From contig NZ_JAIUZM010000001.1 in the NCBI RefSeq assembly GCF_020171345.1, positions 682,001 to 746,000 on the forward strand: a DNA stretch of 64,000 nucleotides, written 5' to 3'. The notes beneath the pieces are model-generated. The model had not been told where the DNA came from and ran no database searches. It was given only the letters and a program-made list of their open reading frames with translations. Both the position numbers and the translations under genes were made by a program. The stretch is from Microbulbifer agarilyticus. Lineage in GTDB: Bacteria; Pseudomonadota; Gammaproteobacteria; Pseudomonadales; Cellvibrionaceae. This document shows, piece after piece, positions 53,656-62,893 of the stretch (the stretch's first letter is position 1; the number at the start of each line of letters is the position of its first letter).

Positions 53656-53749
53656 CGAGGAGAGGCGCGCCGAAGGTTGGGAAGGTATGAACGATCGGGC
53701 CCCGGCTTCCGCACTGTAAACCGGCGCCCTGCAGTATCGCTGAGGTACC

Positions 53750-55741
53750 ATGTCATATTTCATTCCAGAGCGTCGCAAACGCAAATCGATCCTGCCGCTT
53801 ATTTTCCTCGGCAGTTTGTGCGTGTTTGCCCTCTATTACGCTTTCACTGCCAATCAGAAAACGGTCCCGGTACTGCCGGAGAATGCCGTGCGCCCGCACC
53901 TGGTGAACTGGCTGGAGAACAATCCGGATGCGTGGCCCGCTCAGGATCCCATTTTTAATCCGATTGCCGTGCGCCGCATCTACCGTCGCACGGATTACCG
54001 CCTGCTGTGGTTTGATAACTACAGTCTCAGCGATACGGCGAACGACCTGCTCAAGCAGCTGACGGCATCAAGCTCTGGCAACCCCAGCAGTATGGTGGAT
54101 TACCGCTATCACCTGGGTTACTTCGACCGCACACTGCGCGACACCCCGCAACGATTGCAAATGGCCGCGGTACTCGACGTCTTACTGACCGACGCATTTA
54201 TCTCTTATGCGCAGGACACCCAGCTGGACAAGTTGCGTCCCAAGGCGCCAAAGCACCATCCGCGGTTGCGCATGCGCGACAAGCACATCACCCCGGTCAA
54301 CGCCACCGAGGGCGGCTTCCAGATGGTAAGCCAGCGCAGTGACACAGACACCCTGCTCGACGGGCTGCAGCTCGCCAACAACAGCTACGGCAGCCATTCC
54401 GGGCGCCAATACTTCCGCGGTTACAACCGCGGCAGCAAGACGGTAAATCGCTCGCGCTATTATACCCAGCGCTCGTCCCAGGGACGTACGGTGTACAGCA
54501 GCGGCTCTCGTTATGCCCCCAGCCACAGCGCTCGCTACTCCACCCGCAGCTATCCACGCCCGTATACCTCGAACCGCGCATACCCACGCGTAATGCCCCG
54601 CTTCCGCAGCCTGGCGGACGAAGGCTCAGGCCTGACCCCGTCCCATGGCGAAGGCTTGTATGTCGAGGAAAACACCCCGTTTGGCAACGATGCGCAGGCT
54701 TTGCGCGAGCAGCTCGCCCGCTACCGCAATATGGCAGCCTCCGGTCGCTGGCGCCCCTTGCCCGCCGGTCCGGCGATGACCCTCGGCGCCAAGCACGCGA
54801 ATGTGATTCACCTGCGCAATATGCTGACGGTGTACGGGGACTATTACGGCTTCGGTGACGATATCAACAGCAAGAAGTTTGACCAGCGCCTGCACAATGC
54901 GGTGGTACGCTTCCAGGTACGTCACGGCCTGAAACCCGATGGCATTGTTGGCAAGCAGACCCGCCAGCGTATGAACATCTCGCCTTCCGCCCGTGCGCGC
55001 ATTATCGAAACCAATATTCGTCGCCGCGAGAAACTGCCAGCCAACCTGGGCGACCGCTTTATTCAGGTCAATGTCCCGGGGTACCGCCTGAACTATGTGG
55101 AGCAGGACCGCGTCAAGCTGTCAATGAATGTGGTGGTGGGCAAGAAGGTCCACCAGACCCCGGAAATCAACACCCGCGTGGCCCGCGTTGTGTTCAACCC
55201 CACTTGGACGGTACCGCGCAGCATTCTGGTGAGCGAGATTCTGCCCAAGGCGCGCGCCAACCCGCACGGCATGGAAAACCTTGGGTACCGCGTGGTGAAT
55301 GGTAGCGGCGAATACCTGCCGCTCAACTCGCAGAACCTCAAACGCGCAGCCGCCGGTGGCTTCCTGATGCGCCAGAAGGGCGGCGAGCAGAATATTCTGG
55401 GGCGGATCAAGTTCGAGATCCCGAACTCCGACGACATCTATCTGCACGACACCCGCGCCAAAAGCCTGTTCAGCCTGACCGATCGTGACTATAGCCACGG
55501 CTGTGTTCGCCTGGAGAAACCCCGCCAGCTGGCCGAGGTACTGCTGCAGGACGAGCCCGGTGACTGGAGTCGCTACCGCATTGAGCAGCTGACCACCGGT
55601 GACGACACCACCGAGGTACGCATGAGCAAGAACGTGAAGGTGTACCTGACCTACTGGACCGCTTGGGTCGATGGCGACGGGCGTATGCACTTCCGCCCGG
55701 ACATCTACGGCAAGGACGGTCTCACCGCAAACCAGTTCTGA
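53750..55741 (+). CDS. YcbB/LdtD-like L,D-transpeptidase with Tyr/Arg-rich linker
   Basis: 663 residues, inner-membrane-anchored periplasmic enzyme expected to make 3-3 crosslinks in peptidoglycan, a beta-lactam-resistant route. Membrane anchor at about 13-34 (SILPLIFLGSLCVFALYYAF). Scaffold domain WFDNYSLSDTANDLLKQL and FDRTLRDTPQRLQMA follow. Then a linker of about 80 residues rich in Tyr, Arg, Ser and Gly (225-290). Next come a PG_binding_1 repeat (FQVRHGLKPDGIVGKQTRQRM) and the YkuD domain with YSHGCVRLEKP, catalytic Cys585. YcbB scale is about 615 residues, so the linker is an addition. First of three. Confidence 0.9.
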   Translation: MSYFIPERRKRKSILPLIFLGSLCVFALYYAFTANQKTVPVLPENAVRPHLVNWLENNPDAWPAQDPIFNPIAVRRIYRRTDYRLLWFDNYSLSDTANDLLKQLTASSSGNPSSMVDYRYHLGYFDRTLRDTPQRLQMAAVLDVLLTDAFISYAQDTQLDKLRPKAPKHHPRLRMRDKHITPVNATEGGFQMVSQRSDTDTLLDGLQLANNSYGSHSGRQYFRGYNRGSKTVNRSRYYTQRSSQGRTVYSSGSRYAPSHSARYSTRSYPRPYTSNRAYPRVMPRFRSLADEGSGLTPSHGEGLYVEENTPFGNDAQALREQLARYRNMAASGRWRPLPAGPAMTLGAKHANVIHLRNMLTVYGDYYGFGDDINSKKFDQRLHNAVVRFQVRHGLKPDGIVGKQTRQRMNISPSARARIIETNIRRREKLPANLGDRFIQVNVPGYRLNYVEQDRVKLSMNVVVGKKVHQTPEINTRVARVVFNPTWTVPRSILVSEILPKARANPHGMENLGYRVVNGSGEYLPLNSQNLKRAAAGGFLMRQKGGEQNILGRIKFEIPNSDDIYLHDTRAKSLFSLTDRDYSHGCVRLEKPRQLAEVLLQDEPGDWSRYRIEQLTTGDDTTEVRMSKNVKVYLTYWTAWVDGDGRMHFRPDIYGKDGLTANQF

Positions 55742-55968
55742 AACTTCTCTCACTGCCCATGAAAGCGCCGGGTGAAGGATCCACCCGGCCGATTCAGGCT
55801 CCCTATATTCCTAAACCACCGGACAACCTCAATCCGCATACCCCAATCGTATTTGCCGCCATTCCGGTCACAAATTACCAATTAAGGCGCAGCGCTCGCA
55901 TTTTGCGCGCTGTCTTTGATTGGCAATAGGGGCCGAGCCAGCTGCCCCGGCACAGACAGGGGTCAGCG

Positions 55969-57291
55969 ATGGGCAACAAGTTGGGATATCCGGTCACCTT
56001 AAGTGCGGCAATGCTATTGTCGCTGTCAGTCGACACGATTGCGCTGGAACAGCCTGCACAAGCAACACCAAACCAAAAAGATCAGACGGAACAGCCAGCC
56101 CCGACGGCCCAACAAAGTGCCCGGAAAGATTCACGCGCGGAAGATTCCGCAAACTCTAACCAAAACACCTCTTACAGTCCCTACACGCCTTACGGCCGCC
56201 AGTACGCGTTGATGCGCGAAGAATTGGCACGCTACCAATCTCTCAGCAACACCGGTAGCTGGCAACCGCTGCCTGCGGGGCAACCACTGGCGCCCGGAGT
56301 GCGTGACGAGCGGGTCAAGGCACTGCGCAGCCTGCTGATGCAATACGGCGATTTGACGTTGTCGTCCGACATGGCAACGGCGACCATGCAAAACACCGCG
56401 GGAGCAATCGACAAAACAAAGCCCTCTGCTGATCTTTACGATCAACAACTGCGCGAGGGCGTTGAACGCTTCCAACGCCGGCACGGGCTGCGCGCCGATG
56501 GCGTCGTCGACAAACGCACCCGTGACGCCCTGAATACTTCCCCCAAAAAACGCCTCGAGACCCTCGAAGCCAATCTGGCGCGCTGGCAGCAAACCCCCAA
56601 AGATTTGGGGCCGCGCTATCTGCTGGTGAATATTCCCGACTACACCCTGCGCCTGATGGAAAACGAGCAAGAGCAGTACCAGATGCGCGTCGTGGTGGGC
56701 AAGACCAAGCACCAGACACCGCGGTTGAGCACCCGCATGACCCGAGTGGTATTCAACCCCACCTGGACGGTGCCGCGCAGTATCGCCCTCAAGGAACTGT
56801 TACCCAAAGGTACCGGCACTTTAACGTCCCGAGGCTACCGGCTAGTCAACAATCGCGGCAAAGCCGTCCCCTTCAGCGGTGCCAACCTACGCGCTCTGCG
56901 CCTGGGTGGTGTAGCCCTGAGACAGCGGGGTGGCGAGGGGAACGCCCTCGGACGTTTCAAATTCATCATCCCTAATCAGCAAGCCATTTTCCTGCATGAC
57001 ACGCAGAAGAAAGAACTCTTCGGGCGCAACCAGCGCGCCTTTAGCCACGGTTGTGTGCGCCTGCAAAAACCGCGGGAACTGGCTCAGATTGTGCTCGCGG
57101 ATCAAGGCAGACCGGGCAAGTGGGATCAGGAGCGGCTGGCAAGATTCACCACCGGTAGCCGCACTCGCTCCGTAGAACTGGACCAGCCAATCCCGGTACA
57201 TATTGTCTACTGGACGGCGTGGGTGGATGAGGAAGGCTTACTGAACTTTCGCCCGGACATTTACCAGCTCGACAAGAACACCGCAGAGTGA
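55969..57291 (+). CDS. L,D-transpeptidase (second of three)
   Basis: 440 residues from the ATG at 55969 (AGGGG upstream). A signal peptide (LGYPVTLSAAMLLSLSVDTIA region) is followed by a Gln/Asn/Asp-rich low-complexity segment to about residue 65. YGRQYALMREELARYQSLSNTG and a PG_binding_1 domain (FQRRHGLRADGVVDKRTRDAL) follow, then the YkuD domain with NPTWTVPRSIALKELLP, FLHDTQKKELFG and FSHGCVRLQKP, catalytic Cys362. It lacks the N-terminal scaffold domain of the first gene, so it is the short form. The 227 bases before it include no gene. Confidence 0.9.
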   Translation: MGNKLGYPVTLSAAMLLSLSVDTIALEQPAQATPNQKDQTEQPAPTAQQSARKDSRAEDSANSNQNTSYSPYTPYGRQYALMREELARYQSLSNTGSWQPLPAGQPLAPGVRDERVKALRSLLMQYGDLTLSSDMATATMQNTAGAIDKTKPSADLYDQQLREGVERFQRRHGLRADGVVDKRTRDALNTSPKKRLETLEANLARWQQTPKDLGPRYLLVNIPDYTLRLMENEQEQYQMRVVVGKTKHQTPRLSTRMTRVVFNPTWTVPRSIALKELLPKGTGTLTSRGYRLVNNRGKAVPFSGANLRALRLGGVALRQRGGEGNALGRFKFIIPNQQAIFLHDTQKKELFGRNQRAFSHGCVRLQKPRELAQIVLADQGRPGKWDQERLARFTTGSRTRSVELDQPIPVHIVYWTAWVDEEGLLNFRPDIYQLDKNTAE

Positions 57292-57307
57292 CAGTGGGGG
57301 GAGTTCG

Positions 57308-58585
57308 ATGTGCATTAACAAACGCCTGAAAAATACCAAGCCGCCCAATCTCAGCATGTGTGAGTGGCACGCGCTGGCGGTCGTGGGTTTTTGTGCCCTG
57401 CTCCCCCTCAGTGCGCTTGCGCAACAAGAAACGGCTAGCGCAAACACGATCGCGCCCGATATCGAATTACCGGGGGCACAAGCCGAGCAACAAAACACAC
57501 CGCCAACAGTGGCCGCGGCAAACAGAGCCATCAATTTCGCCTCCGCCGGCAATGCGCTGCGCGAAGAAGCGGTGCGCTACCGGACCCTGGCGCAGCACTG
57601 GCAGCCTATCGATGCCGGCACACCCCTGCGCGCCGGTGACCAGGGGCCAAGAGTGGCGCAACTGCGCGCCATCTTGAAACTATATGGGGACTATCAAGGC
57701 CCACTGGGGCCGCTCGCATCCGCCAAGTCGGCCGACGATCGTTTTGATGCGGGCCTGCAACGCGCGGTGGAGTCTTATCAGCGCCGCCACGGGATCGAAG
57801 TAACCGGCACTGCCAACCGCATCACGCTGGAAGCACTGTCACGACCACCGCAAGAACTGGCGGAAATTCTCGAAATCAATGCGGAACGCTGGGACAAGCT
57901 ACCCGCCAAACCGGGCAACCGTTATATCTTTGTCAATGTGCCGGACTATCAGCTGCAGCTCATCGATGACCAGCAGGTAGTACTCACCATGAAAACCGTG
58001 GTGGGCAAAAGCAGCAAACGTACCCCGGACCTGAACACCCGGGTGGTATCGGTGGTATTCAACCCCACCTGGACGGTGCCGCGCAGCATTCTGCTCACCG
58101 ACCTGCTCCCGAAGGCGCGGAATTTTCCCGAAGCCATGCACAAACGCGGCTATCGCGTGATCCGCTACGGCACCAATACCACTACCCCGATCAGCGAAAA
58201 AAGTATCGAGAGTGCGGCCCGGGGTAAAGCGACCCTACGCCAGATCGCCGGCCCCGGTAACACGCTGGGGCGCGTCAAATTTGTTATCCCCAATAAGCAG
58301 GCCATTTATCTGCACGACACCCAGGCGCAAAGTCTGTTTGAGCAACGTGATCGAGCCTTCAGCCACGGCTGCATCCGGCTCCAGCAGCCGGAAGAGCTGG
58401 CCTACGCCCTGTTGGGCAGCCAGGGATGGGACAGAACCCGGGTTGCACAGGCAACCACGGGGGATGAATCGCTCACAATCAAGGTGAAAAACCCGCCGAA
58501 GCTCTTCATTACCTACCTCACCGCTTGGGTCGATCATCTGGGCCAAGTCCAATTCCGCCCGGACATTTATCACCGGGACCGCTAG
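57308..58585 (+). CDS. L,D-transpeptidase (third of three)
   Basis: 425 residues, 16 bases after the second gene, so these two are an operon. A GGGGGGAG site precedes the ATG at 57308. N-terminal signal segment (LAVVGFCALLPLSALAQQ), PG_binding_1 (YQRRHGIEVTGTANRITLEAL) and YkuD domain (NPTWTVPRSILLTDLLP, YLHDTQAQSLFEQRDRAFSHGCIRLQQP, catalytic Cys355). It is similar in length and layout to the second gene. All three retain the SHGC(V/I)RL motif, so none looks inactivated. Confidence 0.9.
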   Translation: MCINKRLKNTKPPNLSMCEWHALAVVGFCALLPLSALAQQETASANTIAPDIELPGAQAEQQNTPPTVAAANRAINFASAGNALREEAVRYRTLAQHWQPIDAGTPLRAGDQGPRVAQLRAILKLYGDYQGPLGPLASAKSADDRFDAGLQRAVESYQRRHGIEVTGTANRITLEALSRPPQELAEILEINAERWDKLPAKPGNRYIFVNVPDYQLQLIDDQQVVLTMKTVVGKSSKRTPDLNTRVVSVVFNPTWTVPRSILLTDLLPKARNFPEAMHKRGYRVIRYGTNTTTPISEKSIESAARGKATLRQIAGPGNTLGRVKFVIPNKQAIYLHDTQAQSLFEQRDRAFSHGCIRLQQPEELAYALLGSQGWDRTRVAQATTGDESLTIKVKNPPKLFITYLTAWVDHLGQVQFRPDIYHRDR

Positions 58586-59051
58586 CACACTCGCAAAGCA
58601 CCCTGCTTCGGCGGTTTTTTGGGAGCTACTACCAGCGTCCTCGCATTACCATCCAAAAATTGCATGGACGCTACTATCAGGAAGGGTACGCGGCAAGTTT
58701 CCCGGCCAGTATTTTGGAGGCTTTAAAGTTCACATAATTAAGAACGGCACAGATCTCACTGTAGAGCTGACTACTGGACGCATTGAACTTACTCCCATCA
58801 AATCCGATAAAACCCTATAAAACAAATGACCAGTCGCATATTGCTACCCCTCCTAAACAATTTGGCGCGTTACTTTTAGGGAAATGGGGAGGCGCACTTT
58901 CGGGAAACGCTAATATAAGCACCTAGGAAGCGCCATTGTCCGCTACTAAATTATTTTTAATTGATAATGAGAGTTTCACTTCTCTCCCAGCTCATATCCA
59001 CTGGCGTGACTCTCCGGGGGGACTCACGGCACCAACGGGGAGAACATTTAG
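58586..59051. other. Gene-free stretch at the left border of the island, with a possible coding remnant
   Basis: 466 bases. A weak terminator-like hairpin (aagca/tgctt at 58596-58608, then six T at 58615-58620) follows the third L,D-transpeptidase. A frame without a start codon is open into the gene and ends TAA at 58818-58820. Its last 42 codons (after about 58692) read like a C-terminal segment: GKFPGQYFGGFKVHIIKN, then DLTVELTTGRIELTPI. I do not recognise its family. Base composition turns AT-rich after about 58730. Confidence 0.3.
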
Positions 59052-60020
59052 ATGAAAAAGTCCGAATCACTATCAACCATCAACTTTCTCGATCGAATTA
59101 ACGCCAATATATTGGCACAGGTAACCCCGGAAATCCCAAGGTTGAACAAAGTTCGTAAAGAAAATGGCTACAGCGAACGTCCAACATTTTTCGCACCGCC
59201 CGCCATGCCTCTGCAGTACGAAATCGTTCATGATGTAAAAATTCGATATGCACATGTCGGCTCCAGCGACAAACCTACGCTCGTAATGCTCGCTCCGTTT
59301 CCGCAGAGCATAATTGCCTACGCGCCAATATGGTCACGTTTAGCAAAAGAATTCCATCTTTATGCATTTGATATGCCTGGGTTCGGCCATAGTGAAGGCG
59401 GGAAGGAATTCATGAGTTTCCGTGCACAGGGCAACTTCCTCAACAGCCTGATTCAACACTTCAATATCGAGAACCCACACCTTCTCGGGCCTGATGTAGG
59501 CATGCCAGCAATCCTCTATTACGCAGGCACATATGATGAAAAAATCGCTAGTATTATCGTTGGGGATGGCCCCGCCATCAGCCCGTCGTCCAATGCCAGC
59601 ATTATCCATAAGATGGTGGAGTCACCCTTCTGGCGGCTGATTTTCCGTATTGCCGGAGCAGGAGCGCTCGTGGAAGCCGGACGCCGAATCTGCTACGTAA
59701 ATTATTGCCCCAACGATATTGAACTTTCGGATTACAAGAAATCCTATTCAGGGAGGGTTGGCGCCGCGCTACATTGGTTTAAGAGCTATCCTGAAAGCCT
59801 GGCAACCGTCGACCCGCTCCTCGAGAGTATCGCGTCACCCACACTGCTGTTCTGGGGAGATGAGGACGCAATCCTCCTTCCTGACAATGCCGTGCGAATC
59901 CAGCAGAGAATGCCCAATGCAAAATTGCATATTTTCGAGCGCTGCGGGCATTTTTGCTACCAAGATAGAGCCGAAGAATTTACCGCGATGGTCATCGACT
60001 GGATTCGCAAACATGACTGA
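59052..60020 (+). CDS. Alpha/beta hydrolase, haloalkane-dehalogenase/epoxide-hydrolase-like
   Basis: 322 residues, no signal peptide. GGGGAG precedes the ATG at 59052. Core motifs are YAFDMPGFGHSEGG, the nucleophile elbow LLGPDVGMPAIL with Asp148, the acid region WGDEDAILLPD and the histidine in RCGHFCYQDRAEEF (His300). Aspartate rather than serine at the elbow points to dehalogenase or epoxide-hydrolase chemistry. The usual oxyanion HG-x-P motif is replaced by MLAPFPQS. It is followed by the sulfatase gene 69 bases later. Substrate unknown; C-C hydrolases and esterases of similar fold would normally have Ser. Confidence 0.78.
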   Translation: MKKSESLSTINFLDRINANILAQVTPEIPRLNKVRKENGYSERPTFFAPPAMPLQYEIVHDVKIRYAHVGSSDKPTLVMLAPFPQSIIAYAPIWSRLAKEFHLYAFDMPGFGHSEGGKEFMSFRAQGNFLNSLIQHFNIENPHLLGPDVGMPAILYYAGTYDEKIASIIVGDGPAISPSSNASIIHKMVESPFWRLIFRIAGAGALVEAGRRICYVNYCPNDIELSDYKKSYSGRVGAALHWFKSYPESLATVDPLLESIASPTLLFWGDEDAILLPDNAVRIQQRMPNAKLHIFERCGHFCYQDRAEEFTAMVIDWIRKHD

Positions 60021-60089
60021 AAAAATTACCAAAATTAATTTATTTCTCTGCACTGAACAGTAGCGCCCGATTGAGCCCGGAGATTACAA

Positions 60090-61865
60090 ATGAGTTTCTG
60101 CCACAGGCCGGTCTTTCGACAGATACTTGCCACCTCACTGCTCATACTCTTATTACCTTTATCCAGCTTTGCGGAGGAACAGCAACCGAATATTCTGATC
60201 ATACTGTCGGACGATATGGGCTGGGCCGATACGGGAGCTTTCGGCGGCGAGATCGAGACACCTAACATAGATCAAATCGCTAGAGAGGGTGTGCGCTTCG
60301 TAAACTTCTACACCAATCCGATGTGTACTCCCACACGGGTTACGCTGATGTCAGGACTGGATCATCACATAGCCGGCGCCGGCACTATGACACTGTTCAC
60401 GGCGCCTAACCAGCAGGGCAAGCGTGGCTATGAGGGGTGGCTTCTGCCCGATTACAAAACCCTCGCAAACATTATGCAGGAGGCCGGTTATAACACCTAT
60501 GTTTCGGGAAAATGGGACTTGGGACGTTTTCCCGAATTAATTCCCACATCGAGAGGATTCGATAGAGACTTCGTTATGTTGGATAGCCACGGCAGTCACT
60601 ACGACATGACAAATCTGTACACGGACAATCCAAAGCTCATGTTTACCGAAGATGGTAAATACTTGACCCGCCTACCAAAGGACTATTATTCCAGCAAAAC
60701 TTATACGGACAAGATGATCTCCTTCATCGAAGAAGGCCGTAGTAATGGTAAACCATTTTTTGCTTATCTAGCATACCAAGCACCTCATGATCCTCACCAT
60801 ATAGATGAACCGTGGCGAAGCAAGTATCAGGGCAAATACGACAAAGGCTGGACTTATTTTCATCGGGCTCGTTATTCAAAACAGCAAGCGCTAGGCCTGC
60901 TACCCGAAAATTCCGAACTGGCCGAACGCTATTGGTATTTACCAGATTCTGAAGTTCTCGCCCCCATCACGCTCGCTACTCTCGGCAGGCACATGGAACT
61001 GTATGCGGCAATGATGAACAATATGGATTACCACATTGGTCGGCTCCTTGAGTACCTGAAAGAGATCGGCCAGTATGAAAATACCGTTATTATTTTCTTT
61101 GGCGATAATGGGCCGGAAGGAAACAACACTTTCGAAGCAATTACAGCTTCCGGCCTGAGTAATAATATCTTTCGTGCGAAACACTGGTCTCAAGAGCACC
61201 ATATTAATGTCCTAGGCACGCCCAATTCCTACCCCGAATACGGCGCTGGTTGGGCGCAAGTCTCAGCCACCCCATTTTACGGACACAAGTCTTTTCCATC
61301 AGAAGGTGGCATTCGCAATGCACTGATTGTGAAAATGCCAGACAGCAAGCATATCGGCGGCACCATTCGAACCGATTTCATGCATGTCAGTGACATAATG
61401 CCGACATTGACGGAGCTCACAGGGCAAGAATTTCCCAATGGCGATACCTCTGGAAAGAGTTGGCTGGGGATGCTTCGAGATCCTGCGCAACATGTTCGAG
61501 ACGAGGACGACTGGATAGGCTGGGAAATCATGGGCGCCATGGCCCTGCGCAAGGGAGACTGGAAAATACTAAACAACTGGCCACCCTACGGTACAGGGAA
61601 CTGGCAGCTTTACGATCTCAAGTCAGACTGGGCAGAACGTCACGACCTTGCAGCCGTTCATCCTGAAATACTCAAAGAGCTGATATCGCTCTATGAAAAT
61701 CAATACATGCCCAACAACAACATTATCTTACCGAACCGTGCAATCTCTGAAAGCCTATGGTGGAACAAACCCCTGAGATTCCCCCAGTTCGACAACTACC
61801 CGCCGGGCCTGTATCGACAACAGTATCATCCACCGCCTGAAATGCTCGCAGAGCCGAAAGAATAG
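60090..61865 (+). CDS. Sulfatase (type I, formylglycine-dependent)
   Basis: 591 residues. Signal peptide (LATSLLILLLPLSSFA, cleaved near residue 28), so it is exported. Sulfatase motifs are NILIILSDDMGW with the metal aspartates at 41-42, and PMCTPTRVTLMSG with Cys79, which the formylglycine-generating enzyme would oxidise. AYQAPHDPHH and IIFFGDNGPEGNNTFEA supply further metal ligands. The FGE gene is not in this window. An arylsulfatase-like S1 family member. GGAG precedes the ATG at 60090. Base composition is AT-rich compared with the flanks. Confidence 0.92.
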   Translation: MSFCHRPVFRQILATSLLILLLPLSSFAEEQQPNILIILSDDMGWADTGAFGGEIETPNIDQIAREGVRFVNFYTNPMCTPTRVTLMSGLDHHIAGAGTMTLFTAPNQQGKRGYEGWLLPDYKTLANIMQEAGYNTYVSGKWDLGRFPELIPTSRGFDRDFVMLDSHGSHYDMTNLYTDNPKLMFTEDGKYLTRLPKDYYSSKTYTDKMISFIEEGRSNGKPFFAYLAYQAPHDPHHIDEPWRSKYQGKYDKGWTYFHRARYSKQQALGLLPENSELAERYWYLPDSEVLAPITLATLGRHMELYAAMMNNMDYHIGRLLEYLKEIGQYENTVIIFFGDNGPEGNNTFEAITASGLSNNIFRAKHWSQEHHINVLGTPNSYPEYGAGWAQVSATPFYGHKSFPSEGGIRNALIVKMPDSKHIGGTIRTDFMHVSDIMPTLTELTGQEFPNGDTSGKSWLGMLRDPAQHVRDEDDWIGWEIMGAMALRKGDWKILNNWPPYGTGNWQLYDLKSDWAERHDLAAVHPEILKELISLYENQYMPNNNIILPNRAISESLWWNKPLRFPQFDNYPPGLYRQQYHPPPEMLAEPKE

Positions 61866-61882
61866 GAGCGAGGATAAACACT

Positions 61883-62893
61883 ATGAATCGAAGACTAATC
61901 AAAGCTGACAAACTTCCAGGCCTGTTCATCGCCGCGCTGATTTGTATGCTGGTTTCTGTCTCCGCGAATGCTGTTTCACTGCCACCTCGCTTCTACCACA
62001 AGACACTGGTAGGTACGAATTTCATCCCCATTCTCGGGATAAGTATCGATGGCAATGTAAATCCGCTGGATCCGTCTTATGCGGTCAATGCTGATGCGCA
62101 AATCGACGGCAATCTGGTAATGGCGGGTTACGCCAGAAACTTCTCCTTTTTCGGTCGGTCGGCCCAATTGGCGTACTTGCAACCCATGGGTGATCTGTCC
62201 ATTCGCAGTACGGCTGGAGCCGAGCAACCCACAGACGCATCGGCGAATGGCTTTGGCGATCCGTTCTTCGAATTCAATATGAACCTTATCGGCCCCGATC
62301 CCCAGCGCACTTTGCCTGACGCTCTCCGGTATAACCCCGGCTTTTCCATGGATATCTTGATAGACCTCAGTGTCCCGATCGGTGAATACAATGAGGGAGA
62401 GGCAATAAACATGGGGATGAACCGCGTCTGGGGACGCGTTGGATTCCCCATGATCCTCCAGATTGGCGACGTTTGGGCTCCGGGCCATCGCACCTCACTA
62501 GAAGTCATTCCAGCGGTAATCCTGTATGGGGACAACGACGATTTTGGCCCTAATGGTGATTTGACCCAAAGTACTGACCCCGGCTCTAGCCTGGCCATGC
62601 ATTTTACCCATGACCTCAACGATGATATTTGGATATCACTGGACTACACCTACTTGCAGCTGGGTGATTCGGAAGTGGGACCGGTAGAGAGCGACGGCCA
62701 AAGTTTTTCCAGTGTTGGCGCAACGATTAGCACACAGATCACACGAAACATGGTGGCTAGTTTCGGGTACCAATCAACGCTTGACGACAATGCGCCAGAA
62801 GACATCAAGATGAGTACATTCAGCCTGAACTTCACCTTTTTCTGGGCCCCCTTGCTCGACGGACTGCACCGAATTGGTTCTGATGGCGAATAG
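61883..62893 (+). CDS. Outer-membrane transporter, MetA-pathway phenol-degradation family
   Basis: 336 residues, 17 bases after the sulfatase stop. AGGAG lies upstream of the ATG at 61883. A signal peptide (FIAALICMLVSVSANA) precedes a beta-strand-rich domain of the Phenol_MetA_deg family: PPRFYHKTLVGTNFIPILG, DPFFEFNMNLIGP, DILIDLSVPIGEYNEGEAIN, and a final FSLNFTFFWAPLLDG. Such proteins are outer-membrane barrels next to catabolic genes for hydrophobic or aromatic substrates. Here it probably moves the sulfatase or hydrolase substrate, or a product, across the outer membrane (inference). Confidence 0.78.
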   Translation: MNRRLIKADKLPGLFIAALICMLVSVSANAVSLPPRFYHKTLVGTNFIPILGISIDGNVNPLDPSYAVNADAQIDGNLVMAGYARNFSFFGRSAQLAYLQPMGDLSIRSTAGAEQPTDASANGFGDPFFEFNMNLIGPDPQRTLPDALRYNPGFSMDILIDLSVPIGEYNEGEAINMGMNRVWGRVGFPMILQIGDVWAPGHRTSLEVIPAVILYGDNDDFGPNGDLTQSTDPGSSLAMHFTHDLNDDIWISLDYTYLQLGDSEVGPVESDGQSFSSVGATISTQITRNMVASFGYQSTLDDNAPEDIKMSTFSLNFTFFWAPLLDGLHRIGSDGE

